This document shows positions 25,292 through 33,757 of a stretch of DNA of 64,000 nt, piece by piece (the first letter of the stretch is position 1; each line of letters starts with the position of its first letter). This stretch comes from Streptomyces chumphonensis (lineage in GTDB: Bacteria; Actinomycetota; Actinomycetes; Streptomycetales; Streptomycetaceae). A program made the position numbers and the translations under genes. The notes below the pieces were generated by a model. The model saw only the letters and a list, made by a program, of their open reading frames with translations, was not told the DNA's origin and did not search any database. The stretch spans positions 203,342-267,341 of the forward strand of contig NZ_JACXYU010000007.1 in assembly GCF_014779715.1 (NCBI RefSeq). Reading direction: 5' to 3'.

Positions 25292-26496
25292 CCGCCGTCC
25301 CGCACGCCGCCGCATCCCACGTCCTCCCGCAGAACGCGCTGATCGAGTCCGGGGAACTCGCGGACCTCCGCGCGTCCGTGGCCGCCCTGGCCCGCTCCTA
25401 CGGACGCGCCTACTTCCAGACCGTCACCCGCGAGGGCCGCCACACCGACGCCCTGTGGGCCGAGGCCGGAAAGCTCGGCTTCCTCGGCGTCAACCTCCCC
25501 GAGGAGTACGGCGGCGGGGGCGGCGGCATGCGGGAACTGTGGGCCGTGCTGGAGGAGTTGGGCGCACAGGGCTGCCCGCTGCTGATGATGGTCGTCTCAC
25601 CCGCCATCTGCGGCACGGTCATCGCCCGCTACGGCACCGAGGAGCAGAAGCGCCGCTGGCTGCCCGGACTGGCCGACGGCACCCGGAAGATGGCCTTCGG
25701 CATCACCGAACCGGACGCCGGCTCCAACAGCCACCGCATCACCACCACCGCCCGCCGCGACGAGGCCACCGGCGACTGGCTCCTCACCGGCCGCAAGATC
25801 TACGTCTCCGGCGTCGACATCGCACAGGACACCCTCATCGTCGGCCGCACCGAGGACGCCCGCACCGGCACGCTCAAGCCCTGCCTGTTCGTCGTCCCCC
25901 GCGACACCCCCGGCTTCGTGCGCAACCTCATCCCCATGGAGCTCCAGGCCCCCGAGAAGCAGTTCGAACTCGTCCTCGACGACGTCCGGCTCCCCGCCGA
26001 CGCCCTCGTCGGCGACGAGGACGCCGGGCTCCTCCAGCTCTTCGCCGGGCTCAACCCCGAGCGCATCATGACCGCCGCCTTCGCCCTCGGCATGGGCCGC
26101 TACGCCCTGACCCGGGCCGTCGAGTACGCCAAGGTCCGCACCGTGTGGAAGCAGCCCGTCGGCGCCCACCAGGCCATCGCCCACCCCCTCGCCCAGGCCC
26201 ACATCGAGCTGGAGCTCGCCCGGCTCATGACGGTCAAGGCCGCCGCCCTCTACGACGCGGGCGACGACACCGGCGCGGGGGAGGCCGCCAACATGGCCAA
26301 GTACGCCGCCGCCGAGGCCAACATCAAGGCCGTCGACCAGGCCGTCCACACCCTCGGCGGCAACGGCCTCAGCACCGAGTACGGCCTCGCCGCGCTCATC
26401 AACGCCGCCCGCGTGGCCCGCATCGCGCCCGTCAGCCGGGAGATGATCCTCAACTACGTCTCCCACCAGTCGCTCGGCCTGCCCAAGTCCTACTGA
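25288..26496 (+). CDS. Acyl-CoA dehydrogenase
   Basis: A 402-residue FAD enzyme that introduces the alpha-beta double bond in an acyl-CoA. The family segments are FGITEPDAGSNSHRITTTA (substrate/FAD binding) and the C-terminal VHTLGGNGLSTEYGL. The start ATG overlaps the alpha-subunit stop (ATGA) behind GAAGGAGA. In the operon it probably makes the enoyl-CoA before carboxylation, as citronellyl-CoA or isovaleryl-CoA dehydrogenases do in the atu/liu pathways. Confidence 0.93.
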   Translation: MTAVPHAAASHVLPQNALIESGELADLRASVAALARSYGRAYFQTVTREGRHTDALWAEAGKLGFLGVNLPEEYGGGGGGMRELWAVLEELGAQGCPLLMMVVSPAICGTVIARYGTEEQKRRWLPGLADGTRKMAFGITEPDAGSNSHRITTTARRDEATGDWLLTGRKIYVSGVDIAQDTLIVGRTEDARTGTLKPCLFVVPRDTPGFVRNLIPMELQAPEKQFELVLDDVRLPADALVGDEDAGLLQLFAGLNPERIMTAAFALGMGRYALTRAVEYAKVRTVWKQPVGAHQAIAHPLAQAHIELELARLMTVKAAALYDAGDDTGAGEAANMAKYAAAEANIKAVDQAVHTLGGNGLSTEYGLAALINAARVARIAPVSREMILNYVSHQSLGLPKSY

Positions 26497-26536
26497 CCCC
26501 GCTGTCCTCCTGACCCCGCCGAAGGTGCCCCCTGCC

Positions 26537-27313
26537 ATGACCGACGCCCCCCAGGACACCGCGCCCGTCGACGAGGCCCCCGTCCTCAGCGCCGACGAGC
26601 GCGGGGTCCGCACCCTGACCCTCGACGCGCCCGAGCGCCGCAACGCCCTCTCCCTGCCGCTGATGACCGCCCTGCGCGACGCCCTCGACCGGGCCGCCGA
26701 CGACGACGCCGTCCGCGCCGTCGTCCTCACCCACACCGGCAACACCTTCAGCGCGGGCGCCGACCTCAGCGGACGCGGCGGCACGCCGCACGACCTCGTC
26801 GCCCTGCTGCGCGCCCTCGTCGAGCTGCCCAAACCCGTCGTCGCCCGCGTCACCGGCCACGTGCGCGGCGGCGGCCTCGGCCTCCTCGGCGCCTGCGACC
26901 TCTCCTTCGCCGCGAACGCGACGTCCAGCTTCGCGTTCAGCGAGGTGCGCGTCGGCGTCGCCCCCGCCGTCATCTCCCTGCCCCTGCTGCCCCGCCTCGA
27001 CCCCCGCGCCGCGACCCGCTACTACCTCACCGGGGAGCGGTTCGACGCCGCCGAGGCCGCCCGCATCGGCCTGATCACCGAGGCCGCCGAGGACGTCGAC
27101 GCCGCCCTCGCCCCCGTCCTCACCGCCCTGCGCCGCAGCTCCCCCCAGGGCCTCGCGGCGGCCAAGCGGCTGGTCACGGCCGAGGTGCTGCGCGCCTTCG
27201 ACCGCGATACCGATAACCTCGCCAGCATGTCCGCGCGACTGTTCGGTTCGGCCGAGGCCCGCGAGGGCATGACCGCCTTCCTCGAACGACGGGAACCCAC
27301 GTGGGCTCAGTGA
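26537..27313 (+). CDS. Enoyl-CoA hydratase/isomerase
   Basis: A crotonase-fold enzyme of about 258 residues. The oxyanion-hole segments GNTFSAGADLSG and GHVRGGGLGLLGACDLSFAA are visible. The first GTG (26525) sits too close to the GAAGG site, so ATG 26537 is the better start. It likely hydrates the unsaturated or 3-methylglutaconyl-like CoA made by the carboxylase. Its end overlaps the TetR gene. Confidence 0.9.
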   Translation: MTDAPQDTAPVDEAPVLSADERGVRTLTLDAPERRNALSLPLMTALRDALDRAADDDAVRAVVLTHTGNTFSAGADLSGRGGTPHDLVALLRALVELPKPVVARVTGHVRGGGLGLLGACDLSFAANATSSFAFSEVRVGVAPAVISLPLLPRLDPRAATRYYLTGERFDAAEAARIGLITEAAEDVDAALAPVLTALRRSSPQGLAAAKRLVTAEVLRAFDRDTDNLASMSARLFGSAEAREGMTAFLERREPTWAQ

Positions 27314-27882
27314 CGACACCCAAGCAGGACCGCAGCCGGGCCACCCGGCAGCGCCTGCTGGAGTCGGCCGTGACCTGCCTGGCCGAGCACGGCTGGACGG
27401 GCAGCACGGTCACCGTCGTCGCCGAGCACGCCGGCGTCTCCCGGGGCGCCGCCCAGCACCACTTCCCCACCCGCGAGGACCTCTTCACCGCCGCCGTCGA
27501 GTACGTCGCCGAGGAACGCTCCGCCGAACTGCGCGCCCTCGACGGCGAGCGCGGCACCCACGCCGCCGTCGACGCCCTCGTCGGCCTCTACACCGGCCCC
27601 CTCTTCCGCGCCGCCCTCCAGCTGTGGGTCGCCGCCTCCAACGAACCGCAGCTGCGCCCCCGCGTCACCGACCTGGAGGCCCGCATCGGCCGCGAGACGC
27701 ACCGCATGGCGCTGCGCCTCCTGGGCGCCGACGAGACCCGCCCCGGCGTCCGCGAGACCGTGCAGGGCCTCCTCGACATGGCCCGCGGCCTCGGCCTGGC
27801 CAACCTCCTCACCGACGACAGCGCCCGCCGCGCCCGCGTCGTCACCCAGTGGGCCACGATCCTGGACGACGTCCTGCGCTGA
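27310..27882 (+). CDS. TetR family regulator of the acyl-CoA operon
   Basis: A repressor of about 190 residues. HTH: STVTVVAEHAGVSRGAAQHHFPTREDLFTAAVEYV. The HHFPTREDL signature is found in TetR proteins linked to fatty-acid and terpenoid catabolism. The start is GTG 27310 (GTGA overlap with the hydratase stop) or GTG 27301. Being the last gene of the operon suggests negative feedback, probably through the repeat at 19950-19961. Confidence 0.88.
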   Translation: MTTPKQDRSRATRQRLLESAVTCLAEHGWTGSTVTVVAEHAGVSRGAAQHHFPTREDLFTAAVEYVAEERSAELRALDGERGTHAAVDALVGLYTGPLFRAALQLWVAASNEPQLRPRVTDLEARIGRETHRMALRLLGADETRPGVRETVQGLLDMARGLGLANLLTDDSARRARVVTQWATILDDVLR

Positions 27883-27906
27883 CCCCCGCCGCCCGCCCCG
27901 GCCGGG

Positions 27907-28236
27907 TCAGGCGCCGAACAGGGTGCTGGCCAGGGTGACGTGGGTGAGCGTGCCGCCGAGGATGCTGAGCAGGGCGTTGCGCCACCGCAGGTGCAGCCAG
28001 ACCGTCACGGCCAGGGCCGCCAGCGGGGCCAGGGCGCGGGCCTGCGTCACCTCGACGTCGTGCAGGCAGTAGACGACGAGGATCACCATGACCCCGGCCG
28101 GCATCCGGGTGCTGAGGTACTGGACGGTGCCGCTGGCCCGCAGGGGCGCGAGGGCCGCGAAGGGCAGGGCCCGCAGGGCCCAGGTGACGGCGGCGGCGAC
28201 GAGCACCGCCGCGACGGCGTAACCGGGGTCAGGCAC
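27907..28236 (-). CDS. azlD: Branched-chain amino acid exporter, small subunit (AzlD)
   Basis: A 109-residue membrane protein with about four hydrophobic segments (YAVAAVLVAAAVTWALRALP; MPAGVMVILVVYCL). It matches the AzlD family, the small partner of AzlC in export of branched-chain amino acids and analogues. It overlaps azlC by 8 nt. Confidence 0.88.
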   Translation of the reverse strand: MPDPGYAVAAVLVAAAVTWALRALPFAALAPLRASGTVQYLSTRMPAGVMVILVVYCLHDVEVTQARALAPLAALAVTVWLHLRWRNALLSILGGTLTHVTLASTLFGA

Positions 28237-28990
28237 GGCCGGCCTCCCGACGGGTCGCCACGTGCCGGGCCAGCAGCGCGGCGGTGAACAACGCGAACGC
28301 GACGAGCAGCAGTCGGTCCGGCGCGACGACCCACGCGAGCAGTGCGCTGAGGAGTGCGAGCAGCGGCGTCGGCAGGTCGTGGCGGCGCTCGCGCACGGCG
28401 TCCAGGGCCAGCACGGTGAACAGCGCCGTCAGCGCGAACTCCAGCCCGACGACGCCGTCCGGGATGAGCGCCCCGAGCAGCGCGCCCGCCGTGGCTCCCC
28501 CGACCCAGTACAGGTGAAGGAGCAGCTGCACCCACAGCACCCGCTGCCCCGGCCAGGCCCGCGCGCCCGCCGTGCCGGTGAGCGCGTACGCCTCGTCCGT
28601 CAGCGCGAACGTGCTGTACGCCTTGCCGAGGCGGCCCCGCACCCGGTGCAGCGGGAACGACAGCGCGTAGAAGACGTGCCGGACGTTCACCAGGAACGCG
28701 GTGACGGCGACCGTCGCCAGCGGAGCGGCGGCACCGACCAGGCCGATGAGCAGGAACTCGAACGAGCCGCCGTAGATCAGCGCGGACGACAGGGCCGCCC
28801 ACCACCAGTCGAGCCCGGACTGCGTCACGAGCGCCCCGAAGGCCACCCCGAGCGGGATGAAACCCAGGCCGACGGCGGCGGACTCCTCGAACGCGCGCCG
28901 CGCCTCCGACCGTCCCCGTCGGGCGGGTGTCGAAGCATCGAAGGCGGTCGGCCGATCGGCCACAGCAGTGCGTATCCCCATGCCCGACAC
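28229..28990 (-). CDS. azlC: Branched-chain amino acid exporter, large subunit (AzlC)
   Basis: A 253-residue membrane protein. The family opening GFIPLGVAFGALVTQSGLDWW and the segment LIYGGSFEFLLIGLV identify AzlC/BrnF. It works with AzlD as a two-component exporter. Transcribed divergently from an Lrp/AsnC regulator, the standard arrangement in which Lrp senses the amino acid and switches on export. Confidence 0.92.
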   Translation of the reverse strand: MSGMGIRTAVADRPTAFDASTPARRGRSEARRAFEESAAVGLGFIPLGVAFGALVTQSGLDWWWAALSSALIYGGSFEFLLIGLVGAAAPLATVAVTAFLVNVRHVFYALSFPLHRVRGRLGKAYSTFALTDEAYALTGTAGARAWPGQRVLWVQLLLHLYWVGGATAGALLGALIPDGVVGLEFALTALFTVLALDAVRERRHDLPTPLLALLSALLAWVVAPDRLLLVAFALFTAALLARHVATRREAGRA

Positions 28991-29044
28991 TTTAGAAGGA
29001 ATCGCGCCTTATTTGGTTACTATGCATGGCCGTACGATGCCCCT

Positions 29045-29500
29045 ATGAGCAATGAAGTAGCCCTTGACGCCGTAGACCGTGAAATTATCTTCCACCTGCG
29101 CCAGGACGGCCGACTGACCAACGTCGAGCTGGCCAAGCGCGTCGGCCTCACGCCGCCACCCTGCCTGCGCCGCGTCAAGCGGCTGGAGGAGAGCGGCGTC
29201 ATCACCGGCTACCGCGCCGTCATCGACCCCGCCGCGATGGGGCGCGGCCTGGAAGTCCTCATCGATGTCGAGATCTACGCCAACGACCGCAAGACCGTTG
29301 AGGAGTTCGAGGACACGGTCGCCGCGTACGAGGAGGTCATCGAGTTCCGCCGCATGTATGGCCGCCCGGACTACTTCATCCGCGTCACCGTCGCCGACCA
29401 CGCCGCCTACGAGACCTTCCTCACCGGCAGGCTCAGCGGCCTCCCCGCCGTCCTGCGCCTCGAATCCCACCTGCCCATGAAGACGATCAAGACCTACTGA
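29045..29500 (+). CDS. Lrp/AsnC family transcriptional regulator
   Basis: A 151-residue regulator: N-terminal HTH (LDAVDREIIFHLRQDGRLTNVELAKRVGLTPPPCLRRVKRLEESGVI) and C-terminal RAM ligand domain (YGRPDYFIRVTVADHAAYETFL). Only 54 bp separate it from azlC, so both promoters overlap there; that gap is clearly AT-richer. Very likely the amino-acid-responsive activator of azlCD. Confidence 0.93.
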   Translation: MSNEVALDAVDREIIFHLRQDGRLTNVELAKRVGLTPPPCLRRVKRLEESGVITGYRAVIDPAAMGRGLEVLIDVEIYANDRKTVEEFEDTVAAYEEVIEFRRMYGRPDYFIRVTVADHAAYETFLTGRLSGLPAVLRLESHLPMKTIKTY

Positions 29501-29526
29501 GGCCGCCCCGCCCCGCTGTCCGCCTG

Positions 29527-29844
29527 TCATGGCCCGTCCGGCTCCCCGGCCCGGGGCTTGCGATGTCGCCCGCGCCCGGGGCGCGGCGGCCGGGCCCCCG
29601 GCCCCGGCTGCCCGGAGGGCGCCTCGTCCTCCTGCGGATACAGGACGGCCTTCGCCTCGGCGAGGCTCGCCGCGAACACGTGCGGCTCCCACGCGTAGCC
29701 GTTCCACCGCTCGATGACGCGCGGCGCCTCCGGCTCGACGTGTGCACCCCGCGGGCCCTGCCCGGTGACGGCGTGCACGGCACGCAGGCGGCCGATACGC
29801 CCGTTCCGGCGTTCCGCCCAGTCCTTCAACGACTCGTCCTCCAC
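29527..29844 (-). CDS. DUF6087 family protein
   Basis: A 105-residue hydrophilic protein. The start MEDESLKDWAERRNGRIGRLRAV, the middle GPRGAHVEPEAPRVIERWNGYAW and the basic Pro/Gly-rich tail ending with GRHRKPRAG fit the Streptomyces DUF6087 family. These proteins often sit beside regulator/methyltransferase loci. Function unknown. It follows the methyltransferase operon on the same strand. Confidence 0.7.
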   Translation of the reverse strand: MEDESLKDWAERRNGRIGRLRAVHAVTGQGPRGAHVEPEAPRVIERWNGYAWEPHVFAASLAEAKAVLYPQEDEAPSGQPGPGARPPRPGRGRHRKPRAGEPDGP

Positions 29845-29908
29845 CGCGCCGCTCCTTCCGTCGCCGGATCGCCCCCCGTGACCAACAGCGGTTCCGCGCC
29901 GCGCCCCG

Positions 29909-31081
29909 TCACGCCCGGCGCGGAACCGTCCGGCCGGGATGCTCCAGCCAGACGGTGTGGCGGCCGTCGGACGTCACCGTCATGCCGAAGTCGCCGGGGC
30001 CGGGACGCCCGGCGGCCACCCACCACCGGTAGGCGTCCTCCACCTCCCGCCACAGCCGGCGCGGGCCGTGCTCCCAGACGGTGAACGTGCCGTCCGCCGC
30101 GCCGACGTCGTCGACCGCGGCCCAGGACGCGGCGTCCGTCGTCGCCACCCACAGGCGCGAGCGCACCCCGGGCACGCCCGGGTCGTGGTGCCGGGCCCAC
30201 CACACGTCCGGCAGCAGGAGCCCGATCGCGAACCCGGCCGACCAGTCCTCCCCGGTGACGTCCGAGGGCGGCAGCGTCGTTGTGGACTCCTCGGGGACGT
30301 GCGCGTCGCGCACCACGTCCCGGAAGATCCGCAGGTCCGTGCGCTGGCCGCGCATCAGCATGAACGCCGCGTGCGGGAGGAACGGGCCCGAGGCCGAGCC
30401 GTCCAGCCCGACGCTGAGCCGCAGCAGCCCGAAGCAGAGCCACGGCGACTCCCACGGCGTCAGGACCACCCCGCCCGGCACCACGCCCCCGATCCACCGG
30501 CCGGGCACCCGCCGCACCGAGCACGTCGCGACGAGCCGGTCCACGCCGTCCGGTGCGAGGGCCGCGCCGTCCCCCGTGACGACGCGCGGCTCCACGCCCA
30601 CCGACGCCAGGTTCGCGCGGGCCCGCGCGGCCAGAGCGGCGTCCACCTCCACCGAGGTGACGAGCGACGACCCCAGCCGGTGGGCGAGCAGCCCCGCGTT
30701 CCACCCGGTCCCGGTGCCCACCTCCACGACGCGCTCCCCGCCCTCCAGCGCCAGCAGGTCGAGCATGCGCAGGACGATCTCCGGGGCGGACGCGGACGAG
30801 GACGCCCACCGCTCGCCGTCCGGCCCCGGGTCCGCGCCGTCGTCGACCTGCGTGACGACCGGCGCGTCGGTGTAGGCGGCCCGCAGCCACGCCTCCGGCG
30901 CGTCCGCCCGGCTGCACGGCGTCAGCCCCTCGCCGAGCCAGACCGTCTCCGGGAGGAACGCGTGCCGGGGCACGCCCAGGAAGGCCGCCTCCCACGCGGG
31001 CGCGAGCGGACGCCTCGCGCCGAGCCGGCCGAGCAGCCCGCGCGCGGCGGCCCGCTCGGCCGGTCCGTCCCCGTACGTCAC
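29909..31081 (-). CDS. Protein-isoaspartate-O-methyltransferase-like enzyme, probable RiPP modifier
   Basis: A 390-residue SAM methyltransferase, about twice the length of housekeeping PIMT (about 210). The N-terminal PCMT-like part has FLGVPRHAFLPETVWLGEG and SAM motif I VVEVGTGTGWNAGLLA. The C-terminal 180 residues form an extra domain ending with the DGRHTVWLEHPG segment. The GTG start overlaps by 4 bp the stop of a 46-codon Gly-rich peptide gene. PIMT homologues with such C-terminal extensions act in graspetide, FxLD and imiditide loci, where they can convert Asp to aspartimide. Here no ATP-grasp or lanthionine synthetase is nearby, so the imiditide model fits best. The function is inferred. 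Confidence 0.75.
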   Translation of the reverse strand: MTYGDGPAERAAARGLLGRLGARRPLAPAWEAAFLGVPRHAFLPETVWLGEGLTPCSRADAPEAWLRAAYTDAPVVTQVDDGADPGPDGERWASSSASAPEIVLRMLDLLALEGGERVVEVGTGTGWNAGLLAHRLGSSLVTSVEVDAALAARARANLASVGVEPRVVTGDGAALAPDGVDRLVATCSVRRVPGRWIGGVVPGGVVLTPWESPWLCFGLLRLSVGLDGSASGPFLPHAAFMLMRGQRTDLRIFRDVVRDAHVPEESTTTLPPSDVTGEDWSAGFAIGLLLPDVWWARHHDPGVPGVRSRLWVATTDAASWAAVDDVGAADGTFTVWEHGPRRLWREVEDAYRWWVAAGRPGPGDFGMTVTSDGRHTVWLEHPGRTVPRRA

Positions 31082-31218
31082 CGCTCCTCCTTGCCCCGGT
31101 GCTTCGGCTCGCCCCGGGGGTGCTGGGTGTCCGGCGACGGCTTCGCCGTGCCGGGGTCCTTGCCTCCCGCGTGCCTCCCCTCGCCGCCGCTGCCGCCCTT
31201 ACCGGTTCCCCATGCCAT
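31078..31218 (-). CDS. Gly-rich, charged 46-residue peptide: candidate RiPP precursor
   Basis: ATG 31218 follows a strong GGAGAGG ribosome site. The peptide begins MAWGTGKGGSGGEGRHAGG and continues KDPGTAKPSPDTQHPRGEP, then HRGKEER. It has no cysteine, one aromatic residue, many Lys/Arg/His and exactly two Asp (in KDPG and SPDTQ). Its stop overlaps the PIMT-like gene start (GTGA), so the two are translationally coupled. Size, composition and coupling suit a substrate of the methyltransferase. It also overlaps the upstream 121-codon gene by 20 nt. Confidence 0.65.
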   Translation of the reverse strand: MAWGTGKGGSGGEGRHAGGKDPGTAKPSPDTQHPRGEPKHRGKEER

Positions 31219-31564
31219 GGGACCTCTCCTCTCGTCGTTCCGTACCGCTTCGATCTCCGGTGACCGGGACGGGCCGGAGCGTCAACTCCCAGGCGCAGTC
31301 CCGCCCGACGTGGTGGCGGAACAGCGGCTCGCCGTTCTCCAGCCGCCGCCGCGTCTCGTCCCGCGCGGCCTCGCCGCTCCAGTCGCGGAACACGCCCGCC
31401 ACCTCGTCGTCGTCCCCCAGCGTCTCCGCCACGCACAGGGCCCGCTCACGGGCCCAGCCCTGCACCTCGCCCGCCGCGAGCCCGAACGCGTCGCCCAGGT
31501 GGTACATCCGGGCCTCCGGCTCGCTCTGGTAGGCGACCAACTCCGCCCGGTAGGCCCGCGTCAC
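31199..31564 (-). CDS. Hypothetical protein in the PIMT-like operon
   Basis: A 121-residue protein starting MTRAYRAELVAYQSEPEARM. It is largely helical and acidic, with a conserved-looking core (WARERALCVAETLGDDDEV and the later RHHVGRDCAWELTLRPVPV). The GTG start overlaps the stop of the ATP-binding protein (GTGA). No family recognised. Its place between an anti-sigma-like ATPase and the peptide gene suggests a role in the same system. Confidence 0.75.
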   Translation of the reverse strand: MTRAYRAELVAYQSEPEARMYHLGDAFGLAAGEVQGWARERALCVAETLGDDDEVAGVFRDWSGEAARDETRRRLENGEPLFRHHVGRDCAWELTLRPVPVTGDRSGTERREERSHGMGNR

Positions 31565-32022
31565 GGCCCCCACCCGGCCCGTGCGTCACGTCCGTCGTCG
31601 CCGGGCGGACACCGGAACCACACCGCCTTGCCCTCCCCGACGCGGGTGTGCCCGAAGGCCGTGACCATCTGCCGTAACAGCCACAGCCCCCGGCCGCGTT
31701 CGGCGTCCCACGCCGGTTCCGACACCACGGGCGGATCGGGCGACCGGTCCACGACGCGCACGACCACCGCGTCCCCGGACCGCTCCACCTCGATCCGGCA
31801 CCGCGTGTCCGGCACGTGCCGCACCACGTTGCTCAGCAGCTCCGACACCCCCAGCCGGGCCACCGCCACGGCCTCCAGCCCGCCGCCCAACGCCCGCACC
31901 GCGTCCGCCACTTCCCGCCGACACCGCTCGACGTCCCGCGCCGTGACGGTCACGTCCCACACCCGGCGCGCGGAGCACCGCCCCGCCCGCGCCGCCACCC
32001 GGCCCCCGGCCGTCCCGCTCAC
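31561..32022 (-). CDS. ATP-binding protein (RsbW/anti-sigma-like HATPase)
   Basis: A 153-residue single-domain GHKL ATPase. N-box ELLSNVVRHV, G1-like VVDRSPDPP and G2-like ERGRGLWLLRQMV are visible. Such proteins are abundant in Streptomyces, usually beside XRE or DUF397 genes, and are thought to act as serine kinases or anti-sigma factors. GTG start behind GGAGGGG. It is coupled at both ends to its neighbours. Confidence 0.85.
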   Translation of the reverse strand: MSGTAGGRVAARAGRCSARRVWDVTVTARDVERCRREVADAVRALGGGLEAVAVARLGVSELLSNVVRHVPDTRCRIEVERSGDAVVVRVVDRSPDPPVVSEPAWDAERGRGLWLLRQMVTAFGHTRVGEGKAVWFRCPPGDDGRDARAGWGP

Positions 32023-32183
32023 CGCTCGCCCCTCCGCCGCTCGGCGACCGCCCGCCCGACCGAGCACACGGCGCGGTGCCGCCGCAGCAACACCCGGCAG
32101 TCCACCGCCCCCGAGTGGTCCCCTCTCCGCCGCGCCCGCTCCTCCCTCTCCCGCCACCGCACACACTCCACACACCCGCTCAT
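32019..32183 (-). CDS. Small Cys-containing protein (54 residues), first gene of the PIMT-like operon
   Basis: Begins MSGCVECVRWREREERARRR and continues GDHSGAVDCRVLLRRH, with a CxxC pair, a further Cys and conserved-looking Asp-Cys-Arg. Similar 40-60-residue proteins lie next to ATP-binding protein genes in many Streptomyces. It could bind zinc; function unknown. The stop overlaps the ATPase start. It diverges from the XRE-repeat regulator at 32330 with 146 bp between. Confidence 0.7.
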   Translation of the reverse strand: MSGCVECVRWREREERARRRGDHSGAVDCRVLLRRHRAVCSVGRAVAERRRGER

Positions 32184-32329
32184 GCGGACCTCCACAAAGC
32201 TGTACGAAGTTCCCCGCCGCCTTGCCGCGACGGATACGCTTAGCGAACACCGAACGACACTGCGTGGGCACGCGGACGCGGTCGCGGGCATGGTGAAAGC
32301 GGTGAAAGATCACGCGTCGAAGGAGCGCT

Positions 32330-33724
32330 GTGGCGCTGACTCCAGGTCGTAACAGCAAGCTTGAATCACATCTCGCCGAGGCGGGCTGGACGCACGCGCA
32401 GCTCGCCGGAGCAGTCGTGCGCGTCGCGCGCGAGAGCGGTGTAGCGCACCTGCTAGGCATCGGGCGCTCACACGTCTCCCATTGGGTGCGTGGCACCAAG
32501 CCGTCAGGTCGTGCGCCGCAGGTCCTTTCCGAGGCGTTCTCGCGGCGGTTGGGCCGCTCTGTCACTCCTTCTGATCTCGGTCTCGCCGATGCTGGGGATC
32601 TCCCTCCGTATGCCTCACTCTGGGATGCGGATACGCTGACTGCTCTGGCCGGACTCGGAAGGGCAGACCTCGACGTGGACCGCAGAGATCTCTTAGGGAA
32701 GGCCACCTACTCGGTCGCGGGCCTCGCCGTCCCGGGATCAGCGTGGTGGCGGCAGCAGGAACGCACGTCCCGGCCCAGCACGGACCGAGGTTCGCGCCGC
32801 ATCGGTCGGGGAGAGCTTGACGCGGTGCACGACATGATCGCGCTGTTCCAGCGAGTCGACCAGCGCCGAGGGGGCGGACATGCCCGTTCCGCCGTTGCCC
32901 AGTACCTCATGGCGGATGTCGCTTCCTACCTGCGGTGTTCCTACGCTGACGAGGGCGTGCGACGTGGGATGCTTGCCGGCGCGGGGGAACTCGCTTATCT
33001 GGCAGGCTGGATGGCCTTCGACAGCGGTGAGCACGGGACGGCGCAGCGCTACCTCCTGCTTGGCGTCAAGCTCGCCGCTGAAGCAGCCGATGCCCCGTTG
33101 GCCGGACACATCCTCCGCGCACTTGCGCACCAGGCTCTTGACCTCGGGCACCCGGGGCAGGCACTAGGGCTTGCCCAGGCATCGGTGGAAGGGGACCGGT
33201 ACGCGAGGGCCGCCCCGCGTGAGAGAGCGTTGCTGGAGGTCGTCCACGCGAGGACTTGTGTGGCAACAGGCGACGGGGCTGCCGCCTCTGCTGCACTGCT
33301 ACGTGCTGAGAACGAGCTTGCGGCAGCAGGCGAAGACGACGACGAACCAGCACGTGTCTTCTTCTTCGGAGAAGCCTCACTTGCCCACGAGACCGCCTGC
33401 GCCTTGCGGGACCTTGGGGATCTCAAGGGCGCCCAGGACGAGTTCAGGCGCAGCGTCCGCACGAGGAAGGCTGCGACCTTCACCCGCACGCACGCCGTGA
33501 CGCTGGGGTATCTGGGGGAGGTGCAGGCGCGGAAGGGAGACGTAGAGGAAGCCTGCGCCACATGGCATCGCGCACTGGACGCGATGGAGGGCGTACGGTC
33601 CGGAAGGACCCGGCAGGTCGTCGTAAACCTGCGGAGGACGCTGTCGCCCTATCGGAGCCGACGGATCGACACCGCTCTCGAACTCGACGCACGAGCTGCC
33701 GTACACCTGATGGGCACACACTGA
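32330..33724 (+). CDS. XRE-like regulator with C-terminal helical repeats
   Basis: A 464-residue protein, GTG start. The N-terminal part contains an HTH-like segment (IGRSHVSHWVRGTKPSGRAPQVLSEAF). The rest is alpha-helical with TPR-like units (GELAYLAGWMAFDSGEHGTAQRYLL, LGYLGEVQARKGDVEEACATWHRALD). This is the large Streptomyces regulator type with a repeat sensor domain. It diverges from the PIMT-like operon, so it is the likely regulator. A second protein of the same architecture is encoded at 57718-59124. Confidence 0.82.
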   Translation: MALTPGRNSKLESHLAEAGWTHAQLAGAVVRVARESGVAHLLGIGRSHVSHWVRGTKPSGRAPQVLSEAFSRRLGRSVTPSDLGLADAGDLPPYASLWDADTLTALAGLGRADLDVDRRDLLGKATYSVAGLAVPGSAWWRQQERTSRPSTDRGSRRIGRGELDAVHDMIALFQRVDQRRGGGHARSAVAQYLMADVASYLRCSYADEGVRRGMLAGAGELAYLAGWMAFDSGEHGTAQRYLLLGVKLAAEAADAPLAGHILRALAHQALDLGHPGQALGLAQASVEGDRYARAAPRERALLEVVHARTCVATGDGAAASAALLRAENELAAAGEDDDEPARVFFFGEASLAHETACALRDLGDLKGAQDEFRRSVRTRKAATFTRTHAVTLGYLGEVQARKGDVEEACATWHRALDAMEGVRSGRTRQVVVNLRRTLSPYRSRRIDTALELDARAAVHLMGTH

Positions 33725-33757
33725 CCAGGACGCCACCAGCCGGAGCGAGGAGTGCGC

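Noticed and set aside
28262..29044. N-terminal extension of the Lrp regulator by about 260 codons
   Set aside because: The extension is antisense to azlC and of low complexity; ATG 29045 starts a standard Lrp protein.
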